Both the position numbers and the translations under genes were made by a program. DNA of 64,000 nucleotides. It comes from Cranoglanis bouderius (taxonomy: Eukaryota > Chordata > Actinopteri > Siluriformes > Cranoglanididae). A model generated the notes under the pieces. That model made no database searches. It was given only the letters and a program-made list of their open reading frames with translations, and was not told where the DNA came from. How positions within the stretch are numbered: position 1 is the stretch's first letter; each line of letters starts with the position of its first letter. The DNA lies in contig CM042542.1 of the NCBI GenBank assembly GCA_023630585.1, positions 24,595,215 through 24,659,214 of the forward strand, written 5' to 3'. Shown piece by piece: positions 48,649 to 58,403 of the stretch.

Positions 48649-49354
48649 CGCAAGGGCGGGAAGGGACTCGGCAACTTTTATAGAAAAGAAAAGGCATTTG
48701 ATTAGACAGTGCGAAGTGTGTTCAGTTAAACACTGACTTTGTTTTGACACGCTTGTGTGATGTCTTGTATGTTACAAACGGTGAAGAGCATACTCTTCCC
48801 TTGTGAATAACCCTTGGAGTTTAAGAATGAGGCTAATGTTTGAGAGAATGTAGCTAATTTAGACATTATACCTCAGAGAGTCCATAATACTGTGCATTTG
48901 AGAGAGCTGATAAAGTAAGGCCTGAGAGTTGTCTTTGCCTCCCTTTCTGTGCTGCTTGTAAGTTAGTTAGTTAGTTATTGGCATTTGTGAGCGACCTGCT
49001 CGTGTGGTAGAATGTGGGCTCACTTAAAAGTGTACACAGACATTGGTGGTGATCAGCTGAATGCTGGGCCTACTAATCAGCAGTTTTGCTGCCATGTGTG
49101 ACCTGTAGTTGTAGTGGACCTAGGAGTTTAGTATACGGGCCTCGAGCCCACGGACGGTGCTCAAAAGGAACACCTTGTGATTGAAAAATGAATGTGTGTG
49201 TTGTACAAACACAGAGTGCTTTTACTAACCTCCTTACACTGATGAGTGTTTGGCTGTATGTTTTACTATGTACATTTTACACAGTTATTTACTAATATGT
49301 TCTACTACTACTACTACTACTGGTGGGGAAAAAAACATTTGTACTGATAATAGT

Positions 49355-49414
<60 letters not shown>

Positions 49415-49560
49415 GTTTGTGTGTGTAGAGAAAATGAGGAAGAAGAAGACGCTAGCAGATGAAAAGCTGTGGCGTTCTGTTTCTTTTTGAATGGATTCTA
49501 TTGTGTGAACGTTGGTCTTAGGCCCGCCTCCTCGCCTGTTCTCAACTAGGTCCTGTAGAG
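48649..49560. other. gene-free stretch upstream of DHODH
   Basis: No exon seen. It includes TAGT tetranucleotides near 48960-48978, CTA repeats near 49302-49321 and an (AAT)n run at 49358-49414. Confidence 0.5.
49358..49414. repeat. (AAT)n microsatellite
   Basis: About 57 bp of AAT trinucleotides. Confidence 0.95.
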
Positions 49561-49564
49561 TGCG

Positions 49565-49574
49565 GATAAATAAG
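49565..49574 (+). promoter_or_regulatory. TATA-like element upstream of DHODH
   Basis: GATAAATAAG lies about 130 bp before the start codon in an otherwise GC-rich stretch, and an E-box CACGTG is at 49664-49669. Position and composition fit a core promoter, but there is no direct evidence of a transcription start. Confidence 0.3.
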
Positions 49575-49702
49575 TGGACACTGCGCGGGGAGTTTTATTG
49601 AGCGGCTTGACTTCGAGAGAGCAGCATCACGTCTGGCGGCAAGAGTTGAGAGTTGAGTCAAATCACGTGGATACGCCTCCAGTGTTTACAACGTGAATGG
49701 TC

Positions 49703-50920
49703 ATGGCGGGACAGCTGAAGGACGCTGTAAAGATCCTGGGATGTGGCAGCTCCTTATTCCTGGGATACCTGACTGCGACTGGGGACGAGCGCTTCTATGC
49801 TACGAGCCTCATGCCCATGCTGCAAAGACTTGTGGGAGCAGAGACAGCTCATCTCATAGCTGTGCGCTTACTCAGCCTGGGCCTGGTGCCCAGAAGTCGT
49901 TACCGGGATCCCGCATCACTGGAGGTAAATGTGATGGGACGGAGGTTCGGGAATCCTGTAGGGATCGCAGCAGGCTTTGATAAGCACGGTGAGGCAGTGG
50001 ATGCTCTGTATCGGCTCGGCTTCGGCTTTGTCGAGGTGGGCACAGTCACCCCGAAACCACAGGAGGGAAATCCAAAACCCCGTGTGTTCAGACTCGAGGC
50101 TGACCAGGCGGTGATTAACAGATACGGTTTCAACAGCTGTGGCGTTGTAGCTGTTCAGGAGAGATTAAGAGCCAGAGAAGGAGTTCAGTCTGAGCTCACT
50201 AAAGCAGGCAAGCCGCTAGGCATCAACTTGGGGAAGAACAAGCTGTCCACTGATGCTGTGGCTGATTATCTGGAGGGAGTGAGGACGCTTGGCCCCCTCG
50301 CTGACTACCTTGTAGTGAACGTGAGTAGCCCAAACACTCCGGGCCTCAGAGACCTTCAGGGGAAGAAAGAACTGCACCATCTACTGGACCAGGTACTGAA
50401 AGCGAGAGACACTCTGCAAGGAGCGAGTCGGCCGCCAGTGATGGTTAAGATTGCTCCAGATCTCTCACAGCAGGACAAGCAGGACATTGCAGAGGTCATC
50501 ACAGAGCTTGGTGTGGATGGTTTAATCGTCTCCAACACCACAGTGTCCAGGCCTGAGACCCTGCAGGACCACAACCGGAACGAGGTGGGGGGTCTGAGCG
50601 GGCAGCCGCTTAAAGAGCTGTCCACTCGTACAGTACGGGAGATGTACACCTTGACAAAAGGGAAGGTGCCCATAGTCGGTGTAGGTGGAGTGTCTAGCGG
50701 ACAGGATGCCCTGGATAAGATCCGTGCCGGAGCATCTCTGGTTCAGCTCTACACTGCGCTGGTGTATCAGGGTCCTCCGGTCGTAACCAAGATCAAAAGA
50801 GAACTGCATGAGCTCTTAACGAAACAGGGATTCAGTAGTGTATCAGAAGCAGTAGGTGCTGAGCACAGGACGTCTGATGGTGTGGCATCATCACACACAG
50901 AAGGGGCGACAATGAATTAG
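49703..50920 (+). CDS. dhodh: dihydroorotate dehydrogenase (quinone), mitochondrial
   Basis: A 405-codon intact single-exon frame. The enzyme oxidises dihydroorotate to orotate in pyrimidine synthesis, passing electrons via FMN to ubiquinone at the inner mitochondrial membrane. Visible: N-terminal amphipathic/membrane helix (about residues 8-26), quinone-site Gln41, His50 and Arg130, the FMN segment GIAAGFDKHGEA (about 87-98), TPKPQEGNP (about 116-124), NRYGFNS, catalytic Ser209 in NVSSPNT, Lys249 in KIAPD, Asn278-Thr279, GVGGVSSGQDA and the QLYTAL loop. I counted from the ATG at 49703, whose G at -3 and +4 is better than the ATG at 49697. Length is close to human (395 aa) with a slightly longer C-terminal tail after GAEHR. 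The human gene has nine exons; this one has none of its introns, suggesting a retrogene or lineage intron loss. No disabling mutation is seen. Confidence 0.96.
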   Translation: MAGQLKDAVKILGCGSSLFLGYLTATGDERFYATSLMPMLQRLVGAETAHLIAVRLLSLGLVPRSRYRDPASLEVNVMGRRFGNPVGIAAGFDKHGEAVDALYRLGFGFVEVGTVTPKPQEGNPKPRVFRLEADQAVINRYGFNSCGVVAVQERLRAREGVQSELTKAGKPLGINLGKNKLSTDAVADYLEGVRTLGPLADYLVVNVSSPNTPGLRDLQGKKELHHLLDQVLKARDTLQGASRPPVMVKIAPDLSQQDKQDIAEVITELGVDGLIVSNTTVSRPETLQDHNRNEVGGLSGQPLKELSTRTVREMYTLTKGKVPIVGVGGVSSGQDALDKIRAGASLVQLYTALVYQGPPVVTKIKRELHELLTKQGFSSVSEAVGAEHRTSDGVASSHTEGATMN

Positions 50921-51215
50921 GCTCTAAAGCATAGCTCATATGCAACTTGCCAGCTCAATGTGTCAGATTTTCTCCCTTTTCTGATCGGATTTGTGGCTTC
51001 AGACCACCGACGCATGAATCTGAGCTGAAACGTTTTGAATGTGGGCCAGTATGGAACTGAAAGGTTCTGGGTATGAAAGGTGACGTGATGAAACTCAAGT
51101 GAAGTATCAGCAGTGCGTCGCAAGATGGAGTGCAAACTGTTTTGTGACTGACTTAAAAAAAACACATACTTTATCAGAGGACATAGACTTATTGTTGCTT
51201 GATGTTACTTGAGGC

Positions 51216-51950
51216 ACAGGCGCACTCAAAAAACGATTTCTTGCCTCTTGTTCAGTTTAATTAATTAGAATGTGCTAAAGTGACACGATTTTGTCACAAC
51301 TTAATTTCATTGTGTTCAATCCACCTAATATATTTAAAACTGAAGTTTACTTAATTCATTTGTGTTAAAACTACATGAATCATTTTTGTTGACATAAATA
51401 ACTGGGCAGTGGATCTGTGGTTCCCAGCATGCTTTGCAAGGGATTGCATTAGGAGAGTAAATTTAGGGATTAAGTGTTATTTTATGTATTTTTCAGTAAA
51501 GAGAAAGACGTGTTAGTCTTTAATGTTCAGTTATGTTGGATATTTGAAGGAGTTGCTGAATTTTGTGGTTACCATGGTGCTGAAGAGTGGCACTTGTGCT
51601 TATAAAGCTGTGGGCCCTCAGTAACTGACACCAGTCTTTTCTTATTTGTTCATTATATACATTGTCTATTATGGTGGCTGAAACTGCTTGTTTAAACATA
51701 TGAAAATGAATTAAACCTCAGTAAATTCATTTGAAAAAATTAAGTTGGACCAACATAAGAAAGTTTAGTTTGACAAATGTAATAAAGTTAATTAAATGTA
51801 CTAGAGTAAATTAATTTGACCTAAACCAGCTAAATTCTGTTGACCCAACTAAATTAATTTTGATTAATTTTGAGTGAACTAAATTAAATTGTGTGTAAAA
51901 ATGTTCAATTAAATTAAGTAAGAGTAATGAATTCATTTTTTGAGCGTGTG
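51216..51950. mobile_element. non-autonomous DNA-transposon-like (MITE) element
   Basis: Ends are inverted repeats: GCGCACTCAAAAAACGATTT at the left, and at the right TTCATTTTTTGAGCGTGTG, whose complement starts CACACGCTCAAAAAATGAA. It has no coding capacity. I cannot assign a superfamily. Confidence 0.5.
51575..51905. repeat. direct repeat, copy 1
   Basis: Contains GCTGAAGAGTGGCACTTGTG, GTGGGCCCTCAGT, TGCTTGTTTAAACA and TTAATTTGACCTAAACCAGC in this order, all found again at 52195-52565 with moderate divergence. Confidence 0.8.
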
Positions 51951-52194
51951 TCTTATTTTGAGAGATGAATACCATTATAATTGCATTGTTTTAATTGCTA
52001 CCATCAAAACCAATGCAGTTTCCATTAAAAAAAACAAACATTTGATTTTGAAGGCAGGGAATAAAAGTCAGTCCTATATGGGTTTCAAACTAAACAAATT
52101 CACTTCCTGTCCATAAGGGAATGGCTCTAGAATTGCATATACACCCCTGACCAAAGGAGTGAGATATGTTAGAAATAAAGGAGTTTCTGTAATG

Positions 52195-52565
52195 TTTTTG
52201 AATTTTATTGTGCTGAAGAGTGGTGCTTGTGCTTAGACTGTGGGCCCTCAGTGATCTATACTAATGTCAGTACTGACACCAGTCCTTATTTGTTCATTAT
52301 ATACATTGTGTGTAATGATGAATGAAACTGCTTGTTTAAACACAAGAAAATGAATGAATCCTCAGTAAATTAATTTAAAAAAAAATTAAGTTGGACCAAC
52401 ATTAGAAGATTTAGTTTGATAAATGAATAATAATTTAAACTTAATTAAACTAATAATAAATTAATAAATTAATTAAACATACTAGAGTAAATTAATTTGA
52501 CCTAAACCAGCTAAATTGTGTTGACCGAACTAAACTGATTCATTTTGAATGAACTAAATTAAATT
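52195..52565. repeat. direct repeat, copy 2
   Basis: Counterpart of 51575-51905. It has a small insertion (ATCTATACTAATGTCAGT) and lacks the outer inverted-repeat ends, so it is a partial copy of the same element. Confidence 0.78.
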
Positions 52566-52913
52566 ATTTTCACGGACAGGTATCTGAAGTTGTAACAGAA
52601 TGAATGTAAAGGGTATCTGGCCCCTGTGATCACGGACAGACAAATATCTGCAGCAAATGGCTTTTCTTCTCAAACTTGCAGATTCTCAAAATAGACCACG
52701 CCCACGTTATGACGCAATATATGTTACGCAGCTATTATGGATATTATCACATTTCCGTTGGTCCACTTTTTTTTTTTTTTTAAAAATACATGTCACATAT
52801 AATTGTATTTTCTCTATGTTTATGGATTGAGTGATGTTGCTCTGCGTCGCTCCACTTGGTCTTGTTGAGTGCGCAGTCAGTTCTGGTTTTGGAGTCAGAA
52901 AATCCACCGGTCT

Positions 52914-52938
52914 GGCTTTTTAAATCAAGCTTTATTTA

Positions 52939-53028
<90 letters not shown>

Positions 53029-54365
53029 CATTATATCGAAATATCAGAAAACTTTCAAAATTGACATGAACATGATTTAAAGTACAGAATACACATATTT
53101 ACACAGATATTTACACTTACCACATGTTTAAAGTGTCCCATTGTTCTTTTGTCCGTCGTTCTTTGGTGTTTTATTTCACTTATAATCTATTTAAAACCAC
53201 CTCAGCAGAAATATGGCATTGTTTTAAAACGATTTTACATCTTGTTTTACAGATTTTATTATTCACTCTGCAAATTACTAACCAGAAAAAGGTTTTCTGT
53301 TTTTTTTGGCAGGTTCTCGGTGAAAAAGCCGCACATTATTGATTTTTTTCATTTAAGTTTATATTCAGTCCAATGTTTCCCATCTTTTCCCATATCTCTG
53401 CTGAGCGTGGACAGTGTATTAAAATGTGTTCAGTGGTTTCATCTTCTTGTAGGACATGTTTTAGTGGTGATGTAGCAGCTCCATTTCACTATCCATCATA
53501 CTGCTAATCTCCCTACACTAACTAACCACATTACATCTCTCATATTCTCTGATAGATCTTCTGTTTGTATGTTTTTATAAACTCTACACTCTCAGCTGGT
53601 GTGAGGTGTTTGTGCTGGAAAATATATATATTTTTTGATTTTGTAGACGGTTTTATTTGGCAGGTTTAACTAGTCTACCTTTAAGTTTTCGGGTTTAAAG
53701 CTGAAGTCACCACACACAAGTTTATAAACAGGAATCTTCTGTCTCGCGCTTCCTCTTTTCCTACACCATGTATTTACGCCTCCTATCCAGTCCAAAATAC
53801 TGTCTTTAATTTATTTCCTAATTCACTTGCACTCTGTCCTCCTTGTTCTTTTGATTTAAATAAAACTTCTCTCTTTGTCACCTCTCTGTTATTTCCCCAA
53901 ATGAAGCGCGCGCGCATTTTATTTAATCGACTGACGCTTTTGTCATCTGGTGGAAAAACAGTGGCTATAAATAAAAGCTCGGACAATAGAAAGCTCTTTA
54001 TTATTTGTGTTCTGGTTTTATAGTCGGACAACTTCCATGTTTCAATTTCAGATTTAATTTCTTGTTCCTTTATTTCCCAGTTATGTTCAGGACACTTGTT
54101 GTTTGTTATAGTTAGTCCTAATATTTTTATTTAATCTTTACAGTCTGTGTTTAATGGCGGAGCAGCGCTGCAGTCCATCCACACTGCCTCTGCTTTATTC
54201 AGGTTTCATTTGGACACAGAGATTTATTCATCATTTTTTAAATGTTTATTTATTATATTTGCTTGTGCTCTTGAATCAGTTTTAATGTGATGTAGAAGAG
54301 GACTGATTCCAATCATGTAAAGAGCTGTGTTTAATGTGTAGCCTGGTTTCACTCCTCTGTGTGTA
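52914..54365 (-). mobile_element. Tx1-type LINE 3' fragment, copy D
   Basis: On the minus strand it has the same 3' end as copy C (AATAAAGCTTGATTTAAAA, near 52916-52935, after an (ATT)n run at 52938-53025). Coding remnants: a C-terminal segment at 53783-54031 (DYKTRTQIIKSFLLSELLFI, then NKMRARFIWGNNREVTKREV) and a degraded RT segment near 54240-54360 (QRGVKPGY...HHIKTD). It is 5' truncated at about 54365. Confidence 0.72.
52938..53025. repeat. (ATT)n microsatellite
   Basis: About 88 bp of ATT, inside the tail of LINE D. Confidence 0.95.
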
Positions 54366-54390
54366 CCTGTGTATATATATATATATATAT

Positions 54391-54650
54391 AATTATTTTT
54401 AATACAGCTGTTATGATCTTCAGTTAAACAATGAATCCGTCTTAATGAACCAGTGGATTAATTAACAATCGAACAAATTCATGTAGAAAAAAAGGTTTTC
54501 TTGATTTTTCTCATGTTATATCTTTTATCTTTTAATTTTAGAGAATAGAGTTAAAGGTGGATCTTTAACATAGAACTGATTTAGGATTCTGTAGTTAAGA
54601 TTATTATTCAAACTTTTCCTTTCCTTTATGTTTGTGTAATAGTGATGAGA
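54391..54650 (+). repeat. 260-bp direct repeat, copy 1 (5' of exon 1)
   Basis: Identical to 55480-55739 except for one base near the start (AATTAT versus AATTAC). It lies 0.6 kb upstream of the start codon of the Shisa-like gene. Confidence 0.95.
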
Positions 54651-54684
54651 GTTTAGAGAAAAGTAAAATAAAATAAATAATTTA

Positions 54685-54686
<2 letters not shown>

Positions 54687-54747
<61 letters not shown>
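54687..54747. repeat. (CA)n microsatellite
   Basis: About 60 bp of CA; a second run of about 50 bp is at 54893-54941. Confidence 0.96.
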
Positions 54748-54891
54748 TCACACGCACACACACCTGTGGATGGCCCCATCAGATGTGCCTAATTGCCTGG
54801 GAGGACCCTCATCAGTCCAGCCATTGTTATGGTAACGATTTCCTCAGCCTCGGGCGTGGTGACTGATAATGGAGCATGTTAGAGCTGGAGC

Positions 54892-54944
<53 letters not shown>

Positions 54945-55084
54945 TAGTGTAAATAAAGTGCGGAAATCAGCTTTCTGAATGCAGATGAGTGAGAAGGTGG
55001 AGATGCAGTCGGGGGGCAAATGAGATTGCGAAGGCGCGTGAGGAGGATGGGGGTCTGGTGCGGGGTGGGGGGGTGTTGTATGTG

Positions 55085-55095
55085 GGGATAAAAAC
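55085..55095 (+). promoter_or_regulatory. TATA-like element of Shisa-like gene
   Basis: GGGGATAAAAACT, about 120 bp upstream of the ATG at 55209, in a local GC-rich stretch. Confidence 0.35.
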
Positions 55096-55208
55096 TCTCG
55101 AGCTCTCCGTGACCCCTTTCAGTTCTCCGTTCAGCCTCCTGGAGTAAACAGCTCGCACGTTTTCTTATTGTTTTATTTTTTAAACTTGTTCCTCCGTTTG
55201 GATTCACG

Positions 55209-55296
55209 ATGCGGTCTCGGTCGGTTCTCGTGCCGCTGCTGCTGCTGCTGTTGTTCGACTTCTACACCGAGGGAGCGCGAGACGTCCCACCGATCC
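55209..55296 (+). CDS. Shisa-like membrane protein, exon 1
   Basis: ATG at 55209 opens MRSRSVLVPLLLLLLFDFY, a strong signal peptide, followed by TEGARDVPP. The exon ends one base into a codon at a consensus donor (ATCC|GTAAGT), and that phase joins correctly to exon 2 at 56049. The extracellular part left after signal cleavage would be only about ten residues. In typical Shisa proteins a Cys-rich domain would lie here; it is absent unless a further exon exists in the intron. Confidence 0.72.
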
Positions 55297-55479
55297 GTAA
55301 GTATTTTTTTTATTATTCGGGAGTTTATTACTATTCTTTGTTAAGTTTTTATTTTAATTTTTTTTAACTGTCGGGATTTTAAAATTGTATTTTATTTATT
55401 TATATTGTCGGTGAGGCATTTAAAACATTCATTTTTCACGAAACATTTATTTTTATGAATAAATTATATATATTTTTAT

Positions 55480-55739
55480 AATTACTTTTAATACAGCTGT
55501 TATGATCTTCAGTTAAACAATGAATCCGTCTTAATGAACCAGTGGATTAATTAACAATCGAACAAATTCATGTAGAAAAAAAGGTTTTCTTGATTTTTCT
55601 CATGTTATATCTTTTATCTTTTAATTTTAGAGAATAGAGTTAAAGGTGGATCTTTAACATAGAACTGATTTAGGATTCTGTAGTTAAGATTATTATTCAA
55701 ACTTTTCCTTTCCTTTATGTTTGTGTAATAGTGATGAGA
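55480..55739 (+). repeat. 260-bp direct repeat, copy 2 (intron 1)
   Basis: Second copy of 54391-54650, placed in intron 1, so exon 1 lies between two near-identical direct repeats 1.09 kb apart. A partial third copy is at 59652-59765. Confidence 0.95.
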
Positions 55740-56048
55740 AATCAAGTTTGGGCTCCTTTTAAAAAAATAGATGTAATAATTAAGGTCATGTTTATTATAT
55801 ATTTAGCCGATTTTTGTGGCTACATTCAACATTTACATTTCCATTGGAAACCTTTATTTTTTTATTATTATTTTTTTTAAATAAAAACCTCATGAACCTT
55901 GTGAGCCGTTCTGAAGAACCTTCCAGGAACCTTGTGTTTTTAGCTGGAGATATAGCGATGTGTCGATACAAGACTTTTAGGCAAACGTGATTTGTGAGAC
56001 GAGGGAAATGATTTACTAAACTCTTATTTTTTGTCATTTTTTCTCCAG

Positions 56049-56413
56049 CTCCCACTTATCTGCCCTTCGTGATCACAGTCAGCGCCTTCCTGTCCTTCGT
56101 CCTGCTCGGAGCGATGATCTCCGTCTGCTGCTGTTACCGCATGAAGCCGAAGCCCAGCGAACGGCCCGGTCCAACCCAGACCGGTTTGCTGGAATCGGGA
56201 GGTCCGTTGCCTGAAAGCCCCACCCCATCATGTATGTCCAACTCTGGGCTCCACCTGCCAGATCTCAGCGAGTACAGTGTGTTTCCACCAAACTTTTATT
56301 CTCCGCCCCACGAGAGGGTGCCGCAGGATAACTCATGTTATACCTATCCACTGCCTCCAGATCTCAACATGCTGATCAGTGTGTCGTTCCTGGAGAGGTG
56401 CCTACACCGCTAG
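56049..56413 (+). CDS. Shisa-like membrane protein, exon 2 (terminal)
   Basis: 365 bp after acceptor TTTTTTCTCCAG, ending in TAG. With exon 1 the protein is 150 residues. It begins PPTYLPFVITVSAFLSFVLL, one membrane segment (about residues 35-53), then a Cys-rich juxtamembrane CCCYRMKPKP and a Pro-rich cytoplasmic tail with CMSNSGLHLPDLSEYS and YTYPLPPDLN. The YxPF start of the segment, the Cys cluster and the following KPK are Shisa features (Shisa2/3: YIPF...CCCxCLRPK). Shisa proteins regulate trafficking of receptors such as Frizzled or FGFR. The family assignment is tentative. AATAAA at 56655-56660 is a likely polyadenylation signal. Confidence 0.6.
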
Positions 56414-56764
56414 CCCTTCCCTGAGGACCCCATCTACCCCATCGTCACCGTCTGATGTCACAGGACTAAAAACAATTTAGCGTAATTTTAACTGAATTTT
56501 CCTCAATGTTCCGAAATTTTTTTATATTTTATATTTTTTATATTTTTTTTATATTACATATTTTTATTTCACTGATGTTAGCAGTGAAGATCACAAACAT
56601 TTTTGAATATGGCTTGGAAATCCTCTCAGAAATCCTCTTAAATGAGAGAGAAACAATAAAGTCATTTTTTTTAAATACCTGGATGAGTGTGTGATGATTT
56701 ACACATACAGTTTGAACAGCGCTAAAGTAAAGTTAGCGACATTCTCTAGCACGTTGTGGTTTTA

Positions 56765-56767
<3 letters not shown>

Positions 56768-56827
<60 letters not shown>
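56768..56827. repeat. (GT)n microsatellite
   Basis: 60-bp GT run; a (CA)n run follows at 56963-57029. Confidence 0.96.
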
Positions 56828-56831
<4 letters not shown>

Positions 56832-56960
56832 ATTTTATTTTACTTTTCTCTAAACTCTCCCTTTAAGCCTCAGATATTTTTTATAAACTTTAAACTTTCG
56901 GTTATTTTATTTTTTAATAATTAATTTTTAACTCTTGAACTCCAAATGGTAATGAAACCG

Positions 56961-57038
<78 letters not shown>

Positions 57039-57689
57039 CACACTATAACACTCATGTAGTGTGTTAGAGCAGGAAACACACTGTACACACACATACTTGT
57101 TTTTGCTACATCGTGGGGACCCCTGACTAGAAGGTTACACGTGGGGACACCAATTTCTAAGTACAATAAAGCCATACTACAGTCAGAAGTGTCTGGGGGA
57201 ATTTTTGAAGCCCAAAAATGTACTTTATTATAAGAAATTGTTCATTTTAGAAAACTCCATTTTTAACAGGTTTTTCTATTCTGATGGGGACATCCCTGTT
57301 ATGTCTTACCACAAACCACCAGCGAGTGGCGCTGTAATGAATTATCTGTAGATTTTCTATTTTTTTATACAATAAAGATTAAAGTTTAGATAATAACTAA
57401 AGACATGTTTAAAGGGGAGAATTCACTCTGTATTTATATTTTATTTTGCATTTCACCTATTTCCCATCAACTCTTGTATTTGAATAGACCATTTCTATGG
57501 ATGTAAAAAGCGACATCAGCCTTACCTCACGTCCTGTTTAACATTTATTTTTTTCCTCAATTCTGAGAATCTGAAAAGGTCCACATTTTGATAAATAAGA
57601 CAGTTATGTTGCATGACAAGCAGGAAATGTTCATGGGGCATTGACACCACGGGTATCATTGTCTTATATATATATATATATATATAAGT
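56828..57689. other. gene-free stretch
   Basis: AT-rich, with a repeat-like sequence at about 57090-57180 containing GTGGGGACACC. No exon seen. Confidence 0.5.
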
Positions 57690-58200
57690 ATCTTCTTCTT
57701 TTCCTTCCGGCTGTTCCCTTCAGGGGTCGCCACAGTGAATCATCTGCCTCCATCTAGCCCTATCCCCTGCATCCTCTTCTCTCAGATGGACTACCTTCAT
57801 GTCCTCCTTCACTACATCCATAAACCTCCTCTTTGGTCTTCCTCTCGGCCTCCTGCCTGGCAGCTCTAACCTCAGCATCCTTTTACCGATATATTCACTC
57901 TCCCTCCTCTGAACATGTCCAAACCATCTCAACCTGGCCTCTCTAACTTTGTCTCCAAAACATCTCACATGTGCTGTCCCCCTGACGTACTCATTCCTGA
58001 TCCTATCCATCCTCATCACTCCCAAAGAGAACCTCAACATCTTCAGCTCTGCTACCTCTAACTCTTCCTCCTGTCTTTTCCTCAGTGCAACTGTCTCCAA
58101 ACCATACAACATCGCTGGTCTCACTACTGTCCTGTACACCTTTCCTTTCACAAACTGTGGTGTAATAAAATCCATACTTTTATTCTTAATATTCAATATT
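57690..58200 (-). pseudogene. LINE C-terminal fragment (RTE-like)
   Basis: On the minus strand an open frame from about 58200 to 57720 reads VVRPAMLYGLETVALRKRQE, then ELKMLRFSLGVMRMDRIRNE, RLRWFGHVQRRESEYIGKRM, GRRPRGRPKRRFMDVVKEDM and ends RWRQMIHCGDP before CCCCTGAAGGG. This is the C terminus downstream of the RT in RTE-type fish LINEs. The frame is continuous over the fragment, but the RT is truncated away. A (TA)n run is at 57665-57686, at its 3' end. Confidence 0.78.
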
Positions 58201-58249
58201 ACTTTCAATTATGCATGCTGCATATGAATAATAATTAAAAAAAAAATAC

Positions 58250-58403
58250 AATTTAAGGGTTCAGATGGAAAAGCCTCCAAGTGCCATCTGAAATTTTCTT
58301 CTAAAATGAGCATACTAAAAATATAGGAGCCTGATAAAAATGCTCATTTTAGAAGAAAATTTCAGATAACTCTTTGAGGCTTTTGGATCTTAACCCTTCA
58401 ATT
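58250..58403. repeat. imperfect palindrome / hairpin (MITE-like)
   Basis: Perfect 25-nt inverted arms at 58288-58312 and 58341-58365, with a 28-nt loop. The stem continues outward with mismatches: AAGCCTCC near 58271 pairs with the GAGGCTT near 58376, and AAGGGTTC near 58254 with AACCCTT near 58393. No coding capacity. Confidence 0.8.

Larger units (their letters stand above)
50921..52913. other. gene-free stretch downstream of DHODH
   Basis: AT-rich. It holds the MITE-like element at 51216-51950 and the repeated segment 51575-51905 / 52195-52565. An A-run (TTAAAAAAAAC) is at about 51152; no AATAAA lies between the stop codon and it. Confidence 0.5.
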
